A DNA stretch of 64,000 nucleotides from Xanthobacteraceae bacterium (lineage in GTDB: Bacteria > Pseudomonadota > Alphaproteobacteria > Rhizobiales > Xanthobacteraceae). A program made the position numbers and the translations under genes. The notes under the pieces were generated by a model. The model was given only the letters and a program-made list of their open reading frames with translations, had not been told where the DNA came from and did no database searches. Location of the stretch: NCBI GenBank assembly GCA_023954195.1, contig JAMLIK010000002.1:930001-994000 (forward strand), in the 5' to 3' direction. This document shows, piece by piece, positions 1-11,168 of this stretch (position 1 is its first letter; every line of letters begins with the position of its first letter).

Positions 1-1023
1 AATCCGGCGGTCGGCGCGGTTATCGTCAAGGACGGCGTCATCGTCGGGCGCGGCTGGACGCAGCCGGGCGGCCGGCCGCACGCCGAACCGGAGGCGCTGG
101 CGCGCGCCGGGGAGGACGCGCGCGGCGCCACGCTCTATGTGACGCTGGAGCCATGCTCGCATACCGGCCAGTCGCCGCCCTGCGCCGACGCCATCATCGC
201 GGCCGGCCTGGCGCGGGTCGTCTCCGCCATCGAGGATCCCAATCCGCTGGTTGCCGGGCAGGGCCATGCGAAACTGCGGGCCGCCGGCGTCGCGGTCGAT
301 GTCGGGACGTGCGCCGAGGACGCGGCGCGCGACCATGCCGGGCATTTTCGCCGCGTGCGCGACGGCCGCCCGCACGTCATTCTCAAGCTGGCGGTGTCAC
401 TGGACGACAAGATCGGCGCGGCCGGAGGCAGGCCGGTGGCGATCACCGGGGAGGCGTCGCGGGCGCGGGTGCATCTGTTGCGCGCGCAATGCGACGCGGT
501 CCTGATCGGCATCGGCACGGCTCTCGCCGACGATCCATTGCTGACCTGCCGGCTGCCCGGCATGGCGCGGCGCTCGCCGAAGCGCGTGGTGCTGGACCGC
601 GCGCTGCGGCTGCCGGACGACGGCAAACTGATGCATTCGGCGCGCGAGGCGCCGCTGTGGGTGATGACGTCGGAGACGGCTGAAGCGTCGGCGGCGGCGA
701 AGCTGGGGGCGGCGGGGGCGCAAGTGTCGCGGGTCCGGACCGGCGAAGGCGGCCTCGATCTCGCCGGCGTGCTGCGGACGCTGTCCGGCAAGGGTGTCAC
801 CCGGCTGCTGGTCGAGGGCGGGGCGCGCATCGCGGCCTCGTTCGTCGCGGCCGACTTGGTGGACGAGATCTGGCTGTTGCGCGGCGAGGGGACGATCGGC
901 GCCGACGGCGTGGCCGCGCTCGGCGCATTGCCGCTCACCGCCATCACCGGGTCGCCGTCGTTCCGGCTTCGTGCTAGCGAAAGCCTCGATCGGGATACCC
1001 TGACGATTTACGAGCGAGTCTGA
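1..1023 (+). CDS. ribD: RibD, riboflavin deaminase/reductase (5' partial)
   Basis: Bifunctional diaminohydroxyphosphoribosylaminopyrimidine deaminase / 5-amino-6-(5-phosphoribosylamino)uracil reductase, acting in cytosolic riboflavin synthesis. The reading frame is open from base 1, so the N-terminus lies outside the window; an internal GTG at 139 is not the start. The zinc-binding deaminase motifs are visible: HAEPEAL near base 91, then PCSHTG followed by PPC near bases 152-182. The C-terminal half (from about base 370) is the NADPH-dependent RibD_C reductase, with LLVEGGARIA near base 805. The stop TGA directly abuts the ATG of ribE, so the two are almost certainly co-transcribed and translationally coupled. 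Identification is firm; only the missing N-terminus limits it. Confidence 0.95.
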   Translation, partial: NPAVGAVIVKDGVIVGRGWTQPGGRPHAEPEALARAGEDARGATLYVTLEPCSHTGQSPPCADAIIAAGLARVVSAIEDPNPLVAGQGHAKLRAAGVAVDVGTCAEDAARDHAGHFRRVRDGRPHVILKLAVSLDDKIGAAGGRPVAITGEASRARVHLLRAQCDAVLIGIGTALADDPLLTCRLPGMARRSPKRVVLDRALRLPDDGKLMHSAREAPLWVMTSETAEASAAAKLGAAGAQVSRVRTGEGGLDLAGVLRTLSGKGVTRLLVEGGARIAASFVAADLVDEIWLLRGEGTIGADGVAALGALPLTAITGSPSFRLRASESLDRDTLTIYERV

Positions 1024-1632
1024 ATGTTCACCGGAATCATCACCGACGTCGGCGAGATCGCCGGCCTCACGCCGGTCGCGCGGGGCCAGTTGCATCGCCT
1101 GCGCATCCTGTGCCGCTACGACCGTGCGACCATCGCCGACGGCGCGTCGATTGCCTGCAACGGCGTCTGCCTCACCGTGGTCGCCTCCGGCGTCGAGGCC
1201 GGGCGGACCTGGTTCGACGTCGATGCCGCCGCCGAAACCCTGCGGATGACCACCGCGCGGCACTGGCGGGCCGGCACCCGGCTCAACCTCGAACGCGCGC
1301 TAAAGATCGGCGACGAACTCGGCGGCCACATTGTCGCCGGCCACGTCGATGGCATCGCGCGCATCGTCGCCCGCGACGATCTGCCGGACATGGCGCGGTT
1401 CGAACTGGATGCGCCGCCCGATCTGGCCCGTTTCATCGCCGCCAAGGGCTCGGTGACGCTCGACGGCGTCTCGCTGACGGTCAACACGGTCGCGGACACA
1501 CGCTTCTCGGTGCTGATTATTCCGCACACGCTGGCGGTCACCACGCTGAGCGGCTGGCAGGCCGGTTCCGAGATAAACCTGGAAGTCGACCTGATGGCCC
1601 GCTACGCCGCGCGGCTGACGGAGATGAAGTAG
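1024..1632 (+). CDS. ribE: RibE, riboflavin synthase alpha chain
   Basis: Riboflavin synthase (202 aa, the usual length) catalyses dismutation of two 6,7-dimethyl-8-ribityllumazines to riboflavin. The N-terminus MFTGIITDVGEI is diagnostic. The two lumazine-binding repeats are visible: repeat 1 at about residues 1-95 (GASIACNGVCLTV) and repeat 2 at about 96-200 (GGHIVAGHVDG, GSVTLDGVSLTVN). The ATG starts at the base after the ribD stop. It sits between ribD and ribH, the partner that makes its substrate. No FMN riboswitch is seen in the 90 bases between this gene and ribH. Confidence 0.96.
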   Translation: MFTGIITDVGEIAGLTPVARGQLHRLRILCRYDRATIADGASIACNGVCLTVVASGVEAGRTWFDVDAAAETLRMTTARHWRAGTRLNLERALKIGDELGGHIVAGHVDGIARIVARDDLPDMARFELDAPPDLARFIAAKGSVTLDGVSLTVNTVADTRFSVLIIPHTLAVTTLSGWQAGSEINLEVDLMARYAARLTEMK

Positions 1633-1722
1633 CCATCTTCGCGCTTGGCTTCATGCCGGCCAGCGACTACAACCCGCGACGTTGTAAGTCAGTATTGACT
1701 TGATCTCTGATCGGATTTGCCC

Positions 1723-2214
1723 ATGGCCGACGCGCGACGCGCCCCGCTGACAGACCGGACCGACCTGCGCGGCGCGCGCGCGCTGATCGTCGAGGCGCGG
1801 TTCTACGACGACATTCAGGACGCGCTGTTGCAGGGCGCGGTGGTGGAGCTGGATGCCGCCGGCGTCAGCCATGACGTGGTCACGGTGCCCGGCGCGCTGG
1901 AAATTCCCGCCGCCATCGCCATCGCCTTCGATGCCGCCGAGAAAGCCGGCAAGCCGTACGACGCGGCGGTCGCGCTCGGCTGCGTGGTGCGCGGCGAGAC
2001 GTTTCATTTCGAGATCGTCTCGATGGAATCCTCGCGCGGTCTGATGGACCTGTCGATCAACCGCCGGATCGCGCTCGGCAACGGCATTCTCACCGTCGAA
2101 AACGACGCGCAAGCCTGGGCGCGGGCGCGGCCCGGTGACCTCAACAAGGGCGGCGACGCCGCGCGCGCGGCGCTTGCGATGCTGCGCCTCAAGCGCCGCG
2201 TCGGTCAGGCGTGA
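1723..2214 (+). CDS. ribH: RibH, lumazine synthase
   Basis: 6,7-dimethyl-8-ribityllumazine synthase condenses the RibD product with 3,4-dihydroxy-2-butanone 4-phosphate; in many bacteria it forms icosahedral shells. About 163 aa. Family motifs are present: [25 protein letters not shown] and the C-terminal [12 protein letters not shown] chose ATG 1723 (MADARRAP); an in-frame TTG lies two codons upstream at 1717. The Shine-Dalgarno sequence is weak. The stop overlaps a GTG that could start nusB (2211), indicating tight coupling. Operon ribD-ribE-ribH-nusB-thiL. Confidence 0.95.
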   Translation: MADARRAPLTDRTDLRGARALIVEARFYDDIQDALLQGAVVELDAAGVSHDVVTVPGALEIPAAIAIAFDAAEKAGKPYDAAVALGCVVRGETFHFEIVSMESSRGLMDLSINRRIALGNGILTVENDAQAWARARPGDLNKGGDAARAALAMLRLKRRVGQA

Positions 2215-2219
2215 GCGCC

Positions 2220-2729
2220 ATGGCCGAGATCAGGAAAAATCCGGTCAAGCCCAATCCTGCCAAACCGCAGGACAGGAAAGCCAACCGGCGCGGCGCGGCG
2301 CGGCTCGCGGCGGTGCAGGCGCTGTACCAGATGGACATGGCGGGGGCCGGCATCAACGACGTGTTCGCCGAGTTCGAGAGCCATTGGATCGGCAACGAGA
2401 TCGAGGGCGAGCAGTATTTGCCGGCCGAAGCCGCGTTCTTTCGCGATGTCGTCGCCGGCGTGGTCCGCGATCAGGCCAAGCTCGATCCCCTGATCGACGG
2501 CGCGTTGTCGCGCGGCTGGCCGTTGAAGCGGATCGACGCCATTTTGCGCGCGGTGCTGCGGGCCGGCTCCTACGAGCTTGAGCATCGCAAGGACGTTCCG
2601 GCGCGCGTCGTGGTGTCCGAATATGTCGATGTCGCGCACGCCTTCGTCGAGGGCGACGAAACCGGCATGGTCAACGCGGTGCTGGACCAGATCGCGCGCC
2701 AGTTCCGCGGCGACGAATTTTCGCGGTAA
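2220..2729 (+). CDS. nusB: NusB, transcription antitermination factor
   Basis: NusB binds boxA RNA with NusE (S10) in rRNA antitermination complexes. Evidence: the RNA-binding motif RRGAARLAAVQALYQMDMAG near the N-terminus, and the C-terminal KRIDAILRAVLRAGSYEL followed by VVVSEYVDVAHAF, typical of the all-helical NusB fold. Length about 169 aa from ATG 2220; a GTG at 2211 overlapping the ribH stop would add three residues (MSA). The basic N-terminal extension of about 25 residues (KNPVKPNPAKPQDRKANRR) is common in alphaproteobacteria. Location after ribH is the classic arrangement. Confidence 0.95.
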   Translation: MAEIRKNPVKPNPAKPQDRKANRRGAARLAAVQALYQMDMAGAGINDVFAEFESHWIGNEIEGEQYLPAEAAFFRDVVAGVVRDQAKLDPLIDGALSRGWPLKRIDAILRAVLRAGSYELEHRKDVPARVVVSEYVDVAHAFVEGDETGMVNAVLDQIARQFRGDEFSR

Positions 2730-2736
2730 TTTTCGG

Positions 2737-2818
2737 CGTCATTGCGAGGAGCGGAGCGACGAAGCAATCCACTCTTGCTTTGCGGCTCTTGGATTGCTTC
2801 GCTTTGCTCGCAATGACG
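2737..2818. repeat. Dispersed palindromic repeat, family R1 copy 1
   Basis: Inverted repeat beginning CGTCATTGCGAGGAGC and ending GCTCGCAATGACG, with inner arms GAAGCAATCC and GGATTGCTTC. It fills the nusB-thiL gap. Two further copies occur at 29507-29590 and 57598-57682. As RNA it would fold into a long stem. Confidence 0.9.
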
Positions 2819-2831
2819 AGAACCGTGCACC

Positions 2832-3806
2832 ATGTCCTCCGGTGAAGACGATCTGATCGCGCGCTACTTCAAGCCGCTGGCGGTTGCGCCCGGCGCGCTG
2901 GGGCTCTCCGACGACGCCGCGATCCTGCCAGGGCATGGCGACGACATGGTCGTCACCGTCGACGCCGTCGTCGAGGGCGTGCATTTCCTGTCCGACGATC
3001 CGCCGGACACCGTGGCCCGCAAGGCGCTGCGGGTGAACCTGTCCGACCTCGCCGCCAAGGGCGCCGAGCCCGCCGGCTTCGTGCTGACGCTCGCCTTGCG
3101 CGCGCCCGATGTGGCATGGCTTACGCCGTTCGCCGCCGCGCTGGGGGAGGATGCCCGCCTGTTCAACTGCCCGCTGCTCGGCGGCGACACCGTGTCGACG
3201 CCGGGACCCGTGATGATTTCCATTACCGCGTTCGGGCGGGTTCCGCCCGGCAAAATGGTCCGGCGCGACGGCGCGCGGCCCGGCGATCTCCTGATCGTCA
3301 GCGGCACCGTCGGCGACGCGACGCTGGGGCTGGCGCTCCTGCAAGGCGCGGATTCGCCCGGCCTCGCCGCCGCCGCCCGCGCGACGCTGGTCGAGCGCTA
3401 CCGGGTGCCGCAGCCGCGTCTCGCGCTGGCGCGGGCGGTCCGCGTTCACGCCAGCGCCGCGATGGACGTGTCCGACGGCTTGATGGGCGATCTCGCCAAG
3501 CTGTGCCGCGCCTCCGGCGTCTCGGCGGTGGTCGAGGCGGCCGCTGTGCCGTTGTCCGCGCCGGCGCGCGCCTGGCTGTCACGGGACGCGGCGCTGATCG
3601 GGCGGCTGGTGTCGGGCGGCGACGACTACGAGATTCTCTGCGCGATGCCGGAAGACCGGCTCGCGGCTTTCCAGGTCGCCGCGCGGGAGGCCGGCGCGCC
3701 GGTCAGCGTGATCGGCCGCGTCATCGCCGGGCAGGGGGCTGTGGAACTGCGCGACGCGAGCGGCCGCGAGATCCGGCTCGAACGGCGGTCCTACAGTCAT
3801 TTTTAG
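2832..3806 (+). CDS. thiL: ThiL, thiamine-monophosphate kinase
   Basis: Phosphorylates thiamine monophosphate to thiamine pyrophosphate using ATP (AIR synthase/PurM-like superfamily). 324 aa. The N-terminal GLSDDAAIL, then DAVVEGVHF and the LGGDTVSTPGP motif around residue 118 are characteristic metal/ATP binding segments, followed by AMDVSDGLMGDLAKL and SGGDDYEILCAMP in the C-terminal half. The start is ATG 2832. It is separated from nusB only by the R1 repeat, so it is probably still in the riboflavin/nusB transcription unit, as in related genomes. Confidence 0.96.
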   Translation: MSSGEDDLIARYFKPLAVAPGALGLSDDAAILPGHGDDMVVTVDAVVEGVHFLSDDPPDTVARKALRVNLSDLAAKGAEPAGFVLTLALRAPDVAWLTPFAAALGEDARLFNCPLLGGDTVSTPGPVMISITAFGRVPPGKMVRRDGARPGDLLIVSGTVGDATLGLALLQGADSPGLAAAARATLVERYRVPQPRLALARAVRVHASAAMDVSDGLMGDLAKLCRASGVSAVVEAAAVPLSAPARAWLSRDAALIGRLVSGGDDYEILCAMPEDRLAAFQVAAREAGAPVSVIGRVIAGQGAVELRDASGREIRLERRSYSHF

Positions 3807-3840
3807 GGGCTTTCCGCTTTTGGCGGAACTATCTATAGGG

Positions 3841-3916
3841 CGTCATGCGCGGACTTGATCCGCGCATCCATCTTTTTCAAAAATGATGGATTGCCGGGTC
3901 AAGCCCGGCGATGACG
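3841..3916. repeat. Dispersed palindromic repeat, family R2 copy 1
   Basis: Stem formed by CGTCATGCGCGGAC...CCATC and GATGGATTGCCGGG...ATGACG. It lies in the 364-base thiL-hppA gap. The second copy is at 6322-6399, so hppA is flanked by this family. The remainder of the gap (3917-4170) holds no gene I can support; it should contain the hppA promoter, but no clear -35/-10 is recognisable. Confidence 0.88.
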
Positions 3917-4170
3917 TTTGCATCAAAAATGAAAGCGCTTTAGCCGTTCCGCCGGTTTCCGGCCGACCTGTGCCCTATTCGGCACGGTTCAGAAATCCTT
4001 TAAAAAACCTTTGCTTGCGGCCTTGGTATCGTTGCGCGGCCGTCGCGATTTTGGCATGGTCGCGCCCGATTTGAGCCGGCTCTTTGGGCAGAGCGGGTTT
4101 TCTTGCGCGTTCCGCCGCAATGGCGGCCATGGACGCAATTCGGGGCAACTACAGAATCTGAGGCACTTCA

Positions 4171-6291
<2,121 letters not shown>

Positions 6292-6321
6292 GGTCTTTCG
6301 GATTTTGACGGAATCATCCGC

Positions 6322-6399
6322 CGTCATGCCCGGACCTGATCCGGGCATCCATCCTCTGGAAAAGGAGGAGGGATTGCCGGGTCAAGCCCGGCAATGACG
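6322..6399. repeat. Dispersed palindromic repeat, family R2 copy 2
   Basis: CGTCATGCCCGGACCTGATC at the left end pairs with GGGTCAAGCCCGGCAATGACG-type sequence at the right end. It is the same family as 3841-3916 and lies just after the hppA stop. Confidence 0.88.
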
Positions 6400-6421
6400 C
6401 CTCCGAATTGATCCGAAACAA

Positions 6422-6457
6422 AACCCCGCGGTTGACGCCGCGGGGTTTTTCTTTTTA
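6422..6457. terminator. Bidirectional rho-independent terminator
   Basis: Ten-base stem AACCCCGCGG / CCGCGGGGTT with loop TTGACG, followed by a T-rich tail on + and preceded by an A-rich run that gives a T tail on -. It sits between convergent hppA (+) and bamE (-) and can serve both. Confidence 0.88.
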
Positions 6458-6510
6458 CCGAGGGTGTTGACAGACGGTGTTGAGAAAGCCGTTGAAGATC
6501 GTCGGCGGCT

Positions 6511-6984
6511 CTATTTGCCGCCGATCAGCCGGAACAGCGGCGCCAGATAGCTGATTTCCTGACCGCCGCTGGCGGTGGTGCGGCTGATGAAGTCGAAAAT
6601 CTTGCCGTCTTTCATGCCGTAATTGGCCAGCCGCTCGACCTGACGGTTCTTGTCGAAGTAGATCGCGATGACGCGCTGGTCGGTGACATGCTGCGGCATG
6701 AACGCGACCTTACGTTCGGCGCGCTGCGAGATGTAGTAGAACACCTCGCCGTTGAGGGTGGCGACGGTGGAAGGGGTTCCCATCACGATCAGCACCTGAT
6801 CCTGGCTGGCGCCGATCGGAATTTGCTCCAGCGCGCCCTCCGGCAGGATATAACCCTTCTGGTACTGCTCGCCCGCGCAGCCGCCGAGGCCGGCGCCGGC
6901 GACCGCGATGGCGATAGCCGCACCGAGACCGCGCCAGCGGGCCGCGCGGCCGCGCATTCCCAGAGTCCGATTGCAACTTGTCAT
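6511..6984 (-). CDS. bamE: BamE family outer-membrane lipoprotein (SmpA/OmlA)
   Basis: Component of the BAM complex that inserts beta-barrel proteins in the outer membrane. From ATG 6984 (157 aa) the protein begins with a basic stretch and a hydrophobic segment ending in the lipobox GLGGC, so it should be a lipoprotein; upstream in-frame ATGs would place the signal too far inside. The SmpA/OmlA domain follows: GYILPEGALEQIPIGASQDQV, then GTPSTVATLNGEVFYYISQR. The gene faces away from the following cytochrome-chaperone gene, with a palindromic repeat in the shared upstream region. Confidence 0.9.
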   Translation of the reverse strand: MTSCNRTLGMRGRAARWRGLGAAIAIAVAGAGLGGCAGEQYQKGYILPEGALEQIPIGASQDQVLIVMGTPSTVATLNGEVFYYISQRAERKVAFMPQHVTDQRVIAIYFDKNRQVERLANYGMKDGKIFDFISRTTASGGQEISYLAPLFRLIGGK

Positions 6985-7008
6985 GCGGAAGCGAGCCCCG
7001 TCCCCTGA

Positions 7009-7055
7009 AGCATGATTCCGAAAGCTGGCAGCCGGTTTTCGGACAAGATCATGCT
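7009..7055. repeat. Palindromic repeat AGCATGAT...ATCATGCT
   Basis: Arms AGCATGAT and ATCATGCT enclose inner arms CCGAAA and TTTTCGG. It lies in the divergent bamE / cytochrome-chaperone region. A related half-copy is seen at 63514-63549. Confidence 0.75.
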
Positions 7056-7211
7056 CAATCAAAAAGATAAGCGAGGAATCTGGTTTAGCGAAATTGAAGC
7101 AGACTCCCGCCTCGCGGAGGTTGCTTCATGCAAGCCATTGACGTACCGGGCTGAACCGGTGATTTCAAGGCAGGTGCGCATCCCCGGCGTCGATATGTGG
7201 AATCCAAGACG

Positions 7212-7751
7212 ATGATCTGGCCGTTCAAACCCTTTGACCGATCCCGTCCCGGTTCGGAAGGCACCATCGGCACGATCTATGGCATGATCGTGGCGCAGGC
7301 GCGAGAGCCGGCGTTCTATGCGGACTTGGGCGTTCCCGACACCGTCGATGGCCGTTTCGATCTGGTGGTGCTGCATTTGTGGATGGTGCTGCGCCGTCTC
7401 GGGACGGTCGGCGATTCGGCAAAGCTGGCGCAGGGGCTGTTCGATCACTTTTGCGGCGACATGGACGCCAACCTGCGCGAAATGGGCGTGGGAGACATCG
7501 TCGTGCCCAAGCGGATGCAGGCGTTCGGCGAAGCCTTTTACGGCCGCGCGGCGGCTTATGACGCGGCGCTCGCCGATGGCGGCGAGGCCCTGGCGCGCGC
7601 GCTCGACAAGAACGTATATAATGGCCGCGATCCCGAGGACGCGCGGCGGCTGGCCGCTTATGTCGAGACGTCGGTCGCGGCGCTGGCGCGTGTTGATGTC
7701 GCCGCGCTCAAGGCTGGGCCGCGACCGTTCGCCGCGCTCGATCCGCAATGA
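7212..7751 (+). CDS. Ubiquinol-cytochrome c chaperone family protein
   Basis: Member of the CBP3/UQCC1-like family, whose eukaryotic members assist cytochrome bc1 complex assembly; the bacterial role is inferred. About 179 aa from ATG 7212 (an in-frame GTG lies at 7197). Family features: an N-terminal IYGMIVAQAREPAFYADLGVPD, the central DLVVLHLWMVLRRL and the MGVGDIVVPKRMQAFGEAFYG segment. The stop overlaps the ATG of the DUF177 gene (ATGA), so the two are translationally coupled. The pair BamE / chaperone / DUF177 / plsX is conserved in related genomes as I know them. Confidence 0.85.
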   Translation: MIWPFKPFDRSRPGSEGTIGTIYGMIVAQAREPAFYADLGVPDTVDGRFDLVVLHLWMVLRRLGTVGDSAKLAQGLFDHFCGDMDANLREMGVGDIVVPKRMQAFGEAFYGRAAAYDAALADGGEALARALDKNVYNGRDPEDARRLAAYVETSVAALARVDVAALKAGPRPFAALDPQ

Positions 7752-8326
7752 GGAATGACGCCATGGTTCATCCCGCACCATCTTCCGCTTCCGATCCCTG
7801 GCGGCATTCGGTCAATGTCGCGCAGATCCCGGAGACCGGCTTGCGGGTGACGTTCGAGGCCACAGCGGACGAGCGCGCGGCGCTGGCCGCGATGGCCGGC
7901 TTGCGCGAGGTGAGCCGGGCCGCGGCCGCCTTCGAACTGACGCATGCGGGCGGTGGCAAGGTGGCGGTCACGGGCCACGTCACGGCGCGGGTGGGACAGA
8001 CCTGCGTGGTGACGCTCGATGCGGTGGAGAATGCCATCGACGAGCCGGTCGATCTGGTCTTCGCCCCCGAGGCGGAGATTCCGCGACTGGCGGCCATGAT
8101 CGACGACGATGCCGACTCCGACGAGATTCCCGATCCGCCCGAGCCGATCGTGGGCGGCCTGATCGATCTCGGCCGGGTGGCCACCGATGCGCTTTTTCTA
8201 GGGATAGATCCCTATCCGCGCCGGCCGGACGCGGTTTTCGAGCCGCCAGCGGCCGCCGTCGATCCCGAAGACCACCCCTTCGCCGCGCTGAAAGCCCTGC
8301 AACAAAAGGGAAAACCGCCCGCCTAG
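7748..8326 (+). CDS. DUF177 (YceD) family protein
   Basis: YceD/DUF177 proteins are widespread and usually sit beside rpmF-plsX; chloroplast homologues affect 23S rRNA accumulation, but the bacterial role is not settled. 192 aa from ATG 7748, overlapping the preceding stop by ATGA; ATG 7763 is an alternative. Diagnostic features are the CxVTLDAV-type segment (QTCVVTLDAVENAIDEPVDLVF), an acidic middle (DDDADSDEIPDPPEPI) and the C-terminal GLIDLGRVATDALFLGIDPYPR. Here rpmF is absent and plsX follows after about 216 bases. Confidence 0.88.
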   Translation: MRNDAMVHPAPSSASDPWRHSVNVAQIPETGLRVTFEATADERAALAAMAGLREVSRAAAAFELTHAGGGKVAVTGHVTARVGQTCVVTLDAVENAIDEPVDLVFAPEAEIPRLAAMIDDDADSDEIPDPPEPIVGGLIDLGRVATDALFLGIDPYPRRPDAVFEPPAAAVDPEDHPFAALKALQQKGKPPA

Positions 8327-8542
8327 CGCCGATTGGGCCGCGTCGCGCGGTCCACTTCTCTCAAAACATTCCGGTTTTCGCGCGCCGGAGCAAGATGTTG
8401 TATGAAGTCGTGACAGGCTATCGTCGCACTTGATAAAGTGTGCGGCACGGCGCGCGATGCGCCGGCGCGACGCGCGGCCAGGGTGAGCATCGCTGCTGTC
8501 GCGCGGACGCGGTTCGCGAAAGGTACGGTTTCCGGAACTGAC

Positions 8543-9604
8543 ATGGCGAAGAAAGTTCGAATTGCGCTTGACGCCATGGGCGGCGACGTCGGTCCGTCCG
8601 TCGTGGTTCCCGGAGCGGCCATCTCGCTGTCCCGGCACCCCGACAGCGAATTCCTGCTGTTCGGCGACAGCGCCGCCATTGCGGCGCAGCTTGCGGCCTA
8701 TCCGGCGCTCAAGGCGGCTTCGCATGTGATCCATACCGACGTCGCCGTCAGCATGAAGGATAAGCCCAGCCAGGCGCTGCGCCGAGGCCGGAAGAATTCC
8801 TCGATGTGGCTGACCATCGACGCGGTGCGCAAGGGCGACGCCGATGTCGCGGTCTCGGCCGGCAATACCGGGGCGCTGATGGCGATGTCGCGCTTCAACC
8901 TGAGGACGCTGCCGGGGGTCGACCGGCCGGCGATCGCGGCGGTGTGGCCGACCGCGCGCGGCGATTCGGTGGTGCTCGATCTCGGCGCCACCATCGGCGG
9001 CGACGCCCACCATCTGATGGCGCTGGCGGTGATGGGCAGCGCCATGGCGCGGGTGCTGTTCGACATCGAACGGCCTACCGTCGGGTTGCTCAATATCGGC
9101 GTCGAGGAGGTCAAGGGCGGCGAGGAAATTCGCGAGGCGGCGGAACTGCTGCGGGCGATGAAGGCGCCGCAATTCGAATTCATCGGCTTCGTGGAGGGTA
9201 ACGGTATCGGCCGCGGCGACGCCGACGTCATCGTCACCGAGGGATTTTGCGGCAACATCGCGCTCAAGGCCGCCGAGGGAACCGCGCGGCAGATGAGCGA
9301 TTTCCTGCGCGCGGCGCTGACCAAGACGTGGCGCGCCAAGCTCGGCTATCTGCTGGCGCGCGACGCCTTCAAGGCGTTGCGCGACAAGCTCGATCCCGGC
9401 AAGTCCAATGGCGGCGTGTTTCTCGGGCTCAACGGGGTCGTGGTCAAGAGCCATGGCGGCACCGACGCCGAAGGCTTTGCCTATGCCGTCGATGTTGGCT
9501 ATGAAATGGTCCGCTACGATCTCCTCACCAAGATCAACCAGATGCTCAACCGCGATGGCAGCCCGCTCGTTGGCGCGCCGACTGCGCAGGAGGCTGTTTC
9601 GTGA
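8543..9604 (+). CDS. plsX: PlsX, phosphate acyltransferase
   Basis: Converts acyl-ACP and phosphate to acyl-phosphate, the donor for PlsY in phospholipid synthesis. 353 aa from ATG 8543 ([18 protein letters not shown]), which is the family's conserved N-terminus; the frame stays open upstream to 8438 but that extension is unlike PlsX. Further motifs: [15 protein letters not shown] around residue 107 and the C-terminal [19 protein letters not shown]. The stop overlaps the GTG start of fabH. The plsX-fabH-ihfA-merR order is a classic alphaproteobacterial cluster. Confidence 0.96.
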   Translation: MAKKVRIALDAMGGDVGPSVVVPGAAISLSRHPDSEFLLFGDSAAIAAQLAAYPALKAASHVIHTDVAVSMKDKPSQALRRGRKNSSMWLTIDAVRKGDADVAVSAGNTGALMAMSRFNLRTLPGVDRPAIAAVWPTARGDSVVLDLGATIGGDAHHLMALAVMGSAMARVLFDIERPTVGLLNIGVEEVKGGEEIREAAELLRAMKAPQFEFIGFVEGNGIGRGDADVIVTEGFCGNIALKAAEGTARQMSDFLRAALTKTWRAKLGYLLARDAFKALRDKLDPGKSNGGVFLGLNGVVVKSHGGTDAEGFAYAVDVGYEMVRYDLLTKINQMLNRDGSPLVGAPTAQEAVS

Positions 9605-10578
9605 CTGCCATACGTTCGGTTGTGTTGGGCTGCGGCTCCTATTTGCCGAAACAGGTGCTGACCAATGCCGACCTGGCCGCCAGGATCGACACCTCGGACG
9701 AATGGATCGTGCAGCGCACCGGCATTCGCGAACGTCATGTCGCGGCGGAGGGCGAGTTCACCTCGCACCTCGCGATCAACGCGGCGAAGGCGGCGCTCGC
9801 CGACGCCGGCGTCGACGCGCAATCGATCGACCTGATCGTGCTGGCGACCTCGACGCCCGACAACACGTTTCCCGCGACGGCGGTCGCCGTGCAGCACGGT
9901 CTCGGCATCCATCACGGCGCCGCGTTCGATCTTCAGGCGGTTTGTTCCGGTTTCATCTTCGCGCTGGCGACGGCTGACAACTTCCTGCGCAGCGGCGCGT
10001 TCAAGCGCGTGCTGGTGATCGGCGCCGAAACCTTCTCGCGCATTCTCGACTGGAGCGATCGCGGCACCTGCGTGTTGTTCGGCGACGGCGCCGGCGCCAT
10101 CGTGCTGGAAGCGCAGGAGCAGCCGGGCCTGTCATCCGACCGCGGCGTGCTGACGACGCATCTGCGCTCCGACGGCAGCCACAAGACGAAACTGTTCGTC
10201 GACGGCGGCCCCTCGACGACGCAGACCGTGGGCCATCTGCGGATGGAAGGCCGCGAGGTGTTCAAGCATGCGGTCGGCATGATTACCGACGTGATCGTCG
10301 CCGCTTTCGAGGCCACCGGCACCTCGGCTGCGGACATCGACTGGTTCGTTCCGCACCAGGCCAACAAGCGCATCATCGACGCCTCGGCGCACAAGCTGCA
10401 CATCGCGCCGCAGAAGGTGGTGCTGACGGTGGATCGGCACGGCAACACCTCGGCGGCATCCATTCCGCTGGCGCTCGATACCGCTGTCCATGACGGCCGC
10501 ATCAAGCGCGGCGATCTCGTCATGCTCGAAGCGATGGGCGGCGGATTCACCTGGGGTTCCGCGCTGCTGCGCTGGTGA
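9601..10578 (+). CDS. fabH: FabH, beta-ketoacyl-ACP synthase III
   Basis: Initiates fatty acid synthesis by condensing acetyl-CoA with malonyl-ACP. 325 aa from GTG 9601, overlapping the plsX stop by four bases. The catalytic triad of KAS III is visible: Cys in [13 protein letters not shown], His in [11 protein letters not shown] and Asn in [10 protein letters not shown]. The N-terminal [13 protein letters not shown] and [11 protein letters not shown] are also characteristic. Same transcription unit as plsX. Confidence 0.97.
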   Translation: MTAIRSVVLGCGSYLPKQVLTNADLAARIDTSDEWIVQRTGIRERHVAAEGEFTSHLAINAAKAALADAGVDAQSIDLIVLATSTPDNTFPATAVAVQHGLGIHHGAAFDLQAVCSGFIFALATADNFLRSGAFKRVLVIGAETFSRILDWSDRGTCVLFGDGAGAIVLEAQEQPGLSSDRGVLTTHLRSDGSHKTKLFVDGGPSTTQTVGHLRMEGREVFKHAVGMITDVIVAAFEATGTSAADIDWFVPHQANKRIIDASAHKLHIAPQKVVLTVDRHGNTSAASIPLALDTAVHDGRIKRGDLVMLEAMGGGFTWGSALLRW

Positions 10579-10707
10579 GGCGCGCCCTTCGCGTCGATCT
10601 CGGAGCGATGCGATCTAAATGCGGCTGTATCGATGTGCGCTGTTGACCGGGGCGCACTAAGCTCATAGTTTCCGTTGCAAAATTTCCGCCGGGAGTTGGG
10701 GCAGGCG

Positions 10708-11037
10708 ATGGCTGGAACTGGCAAAACCGTCACACGGGTCGATTTGTGCGAAGCCGTCTACCAAAAGGTCGGGTTGTCGCGCACGGAATCGTCGGCGTTC
10801 GTTGAGCTGGTGCTGAAGGAAATCACCGGCTGCCTGGAGAAAGGCGAGACCGTCAAGCTGTCGTCGTTCGGTTCCTTCATGGTGCGCAAGAAGGGCGAGC
10901 GCATCGGCCGCAATCCGAAGACCGGAACCGAGGTGCCGATCTCGCCGCGCCGGGTGATGGTGTTCAAGCCGTCGGCGATCCTCAAGCAGCGCATCAATGC
11001 CGGCGGCGCGGGGAACGGCGCCGATAGCAGCGAGTAG
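10708..11037 (+). CDS. ihfA: Integration host factor subunit alpha
   Basis: DNA-bending nucleoid protein that pairs with IHF beta. 109 aa from ATG 10708 ([20 protein letters not shown]); a TTG at 10675 is less likely. The DNABII signature is present: [20 protein letters not shown] followed by [16 protein letters not shown], where the proline in the beta-arm intercalates DNA. The 129-base gap from fabH suggests it may also have its own promoter. Confidence 0.95.
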   Translation: MAGTGKTVTRVDLCEAVYQKVGLSRTESSAFVELVLKEITGCLEKGETVKLSSFGSFMVRKKGERIGRNPKTGTEVPISPRRVMVFKPSAILKQRINAGGAGNGADSSE

Positions 11038-11168
11038 CGTTGCGCGGGTCGCGCGACTTGCGTTTGCCTGTCTGACATCCCGGTCCTGCTTTTCATCGCA
11101 CGGCCGTTGCGATAGTTTGTGAAGCGCGCCGCGACGCGAGAGTCGCATCACCATCGAGCACAGGGAGC

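Noticed and set aside
1633-1722. FMN riboswitch before ribH
   Set aside because: The gap is short and lacks the conserved RFN element sequence blocks.
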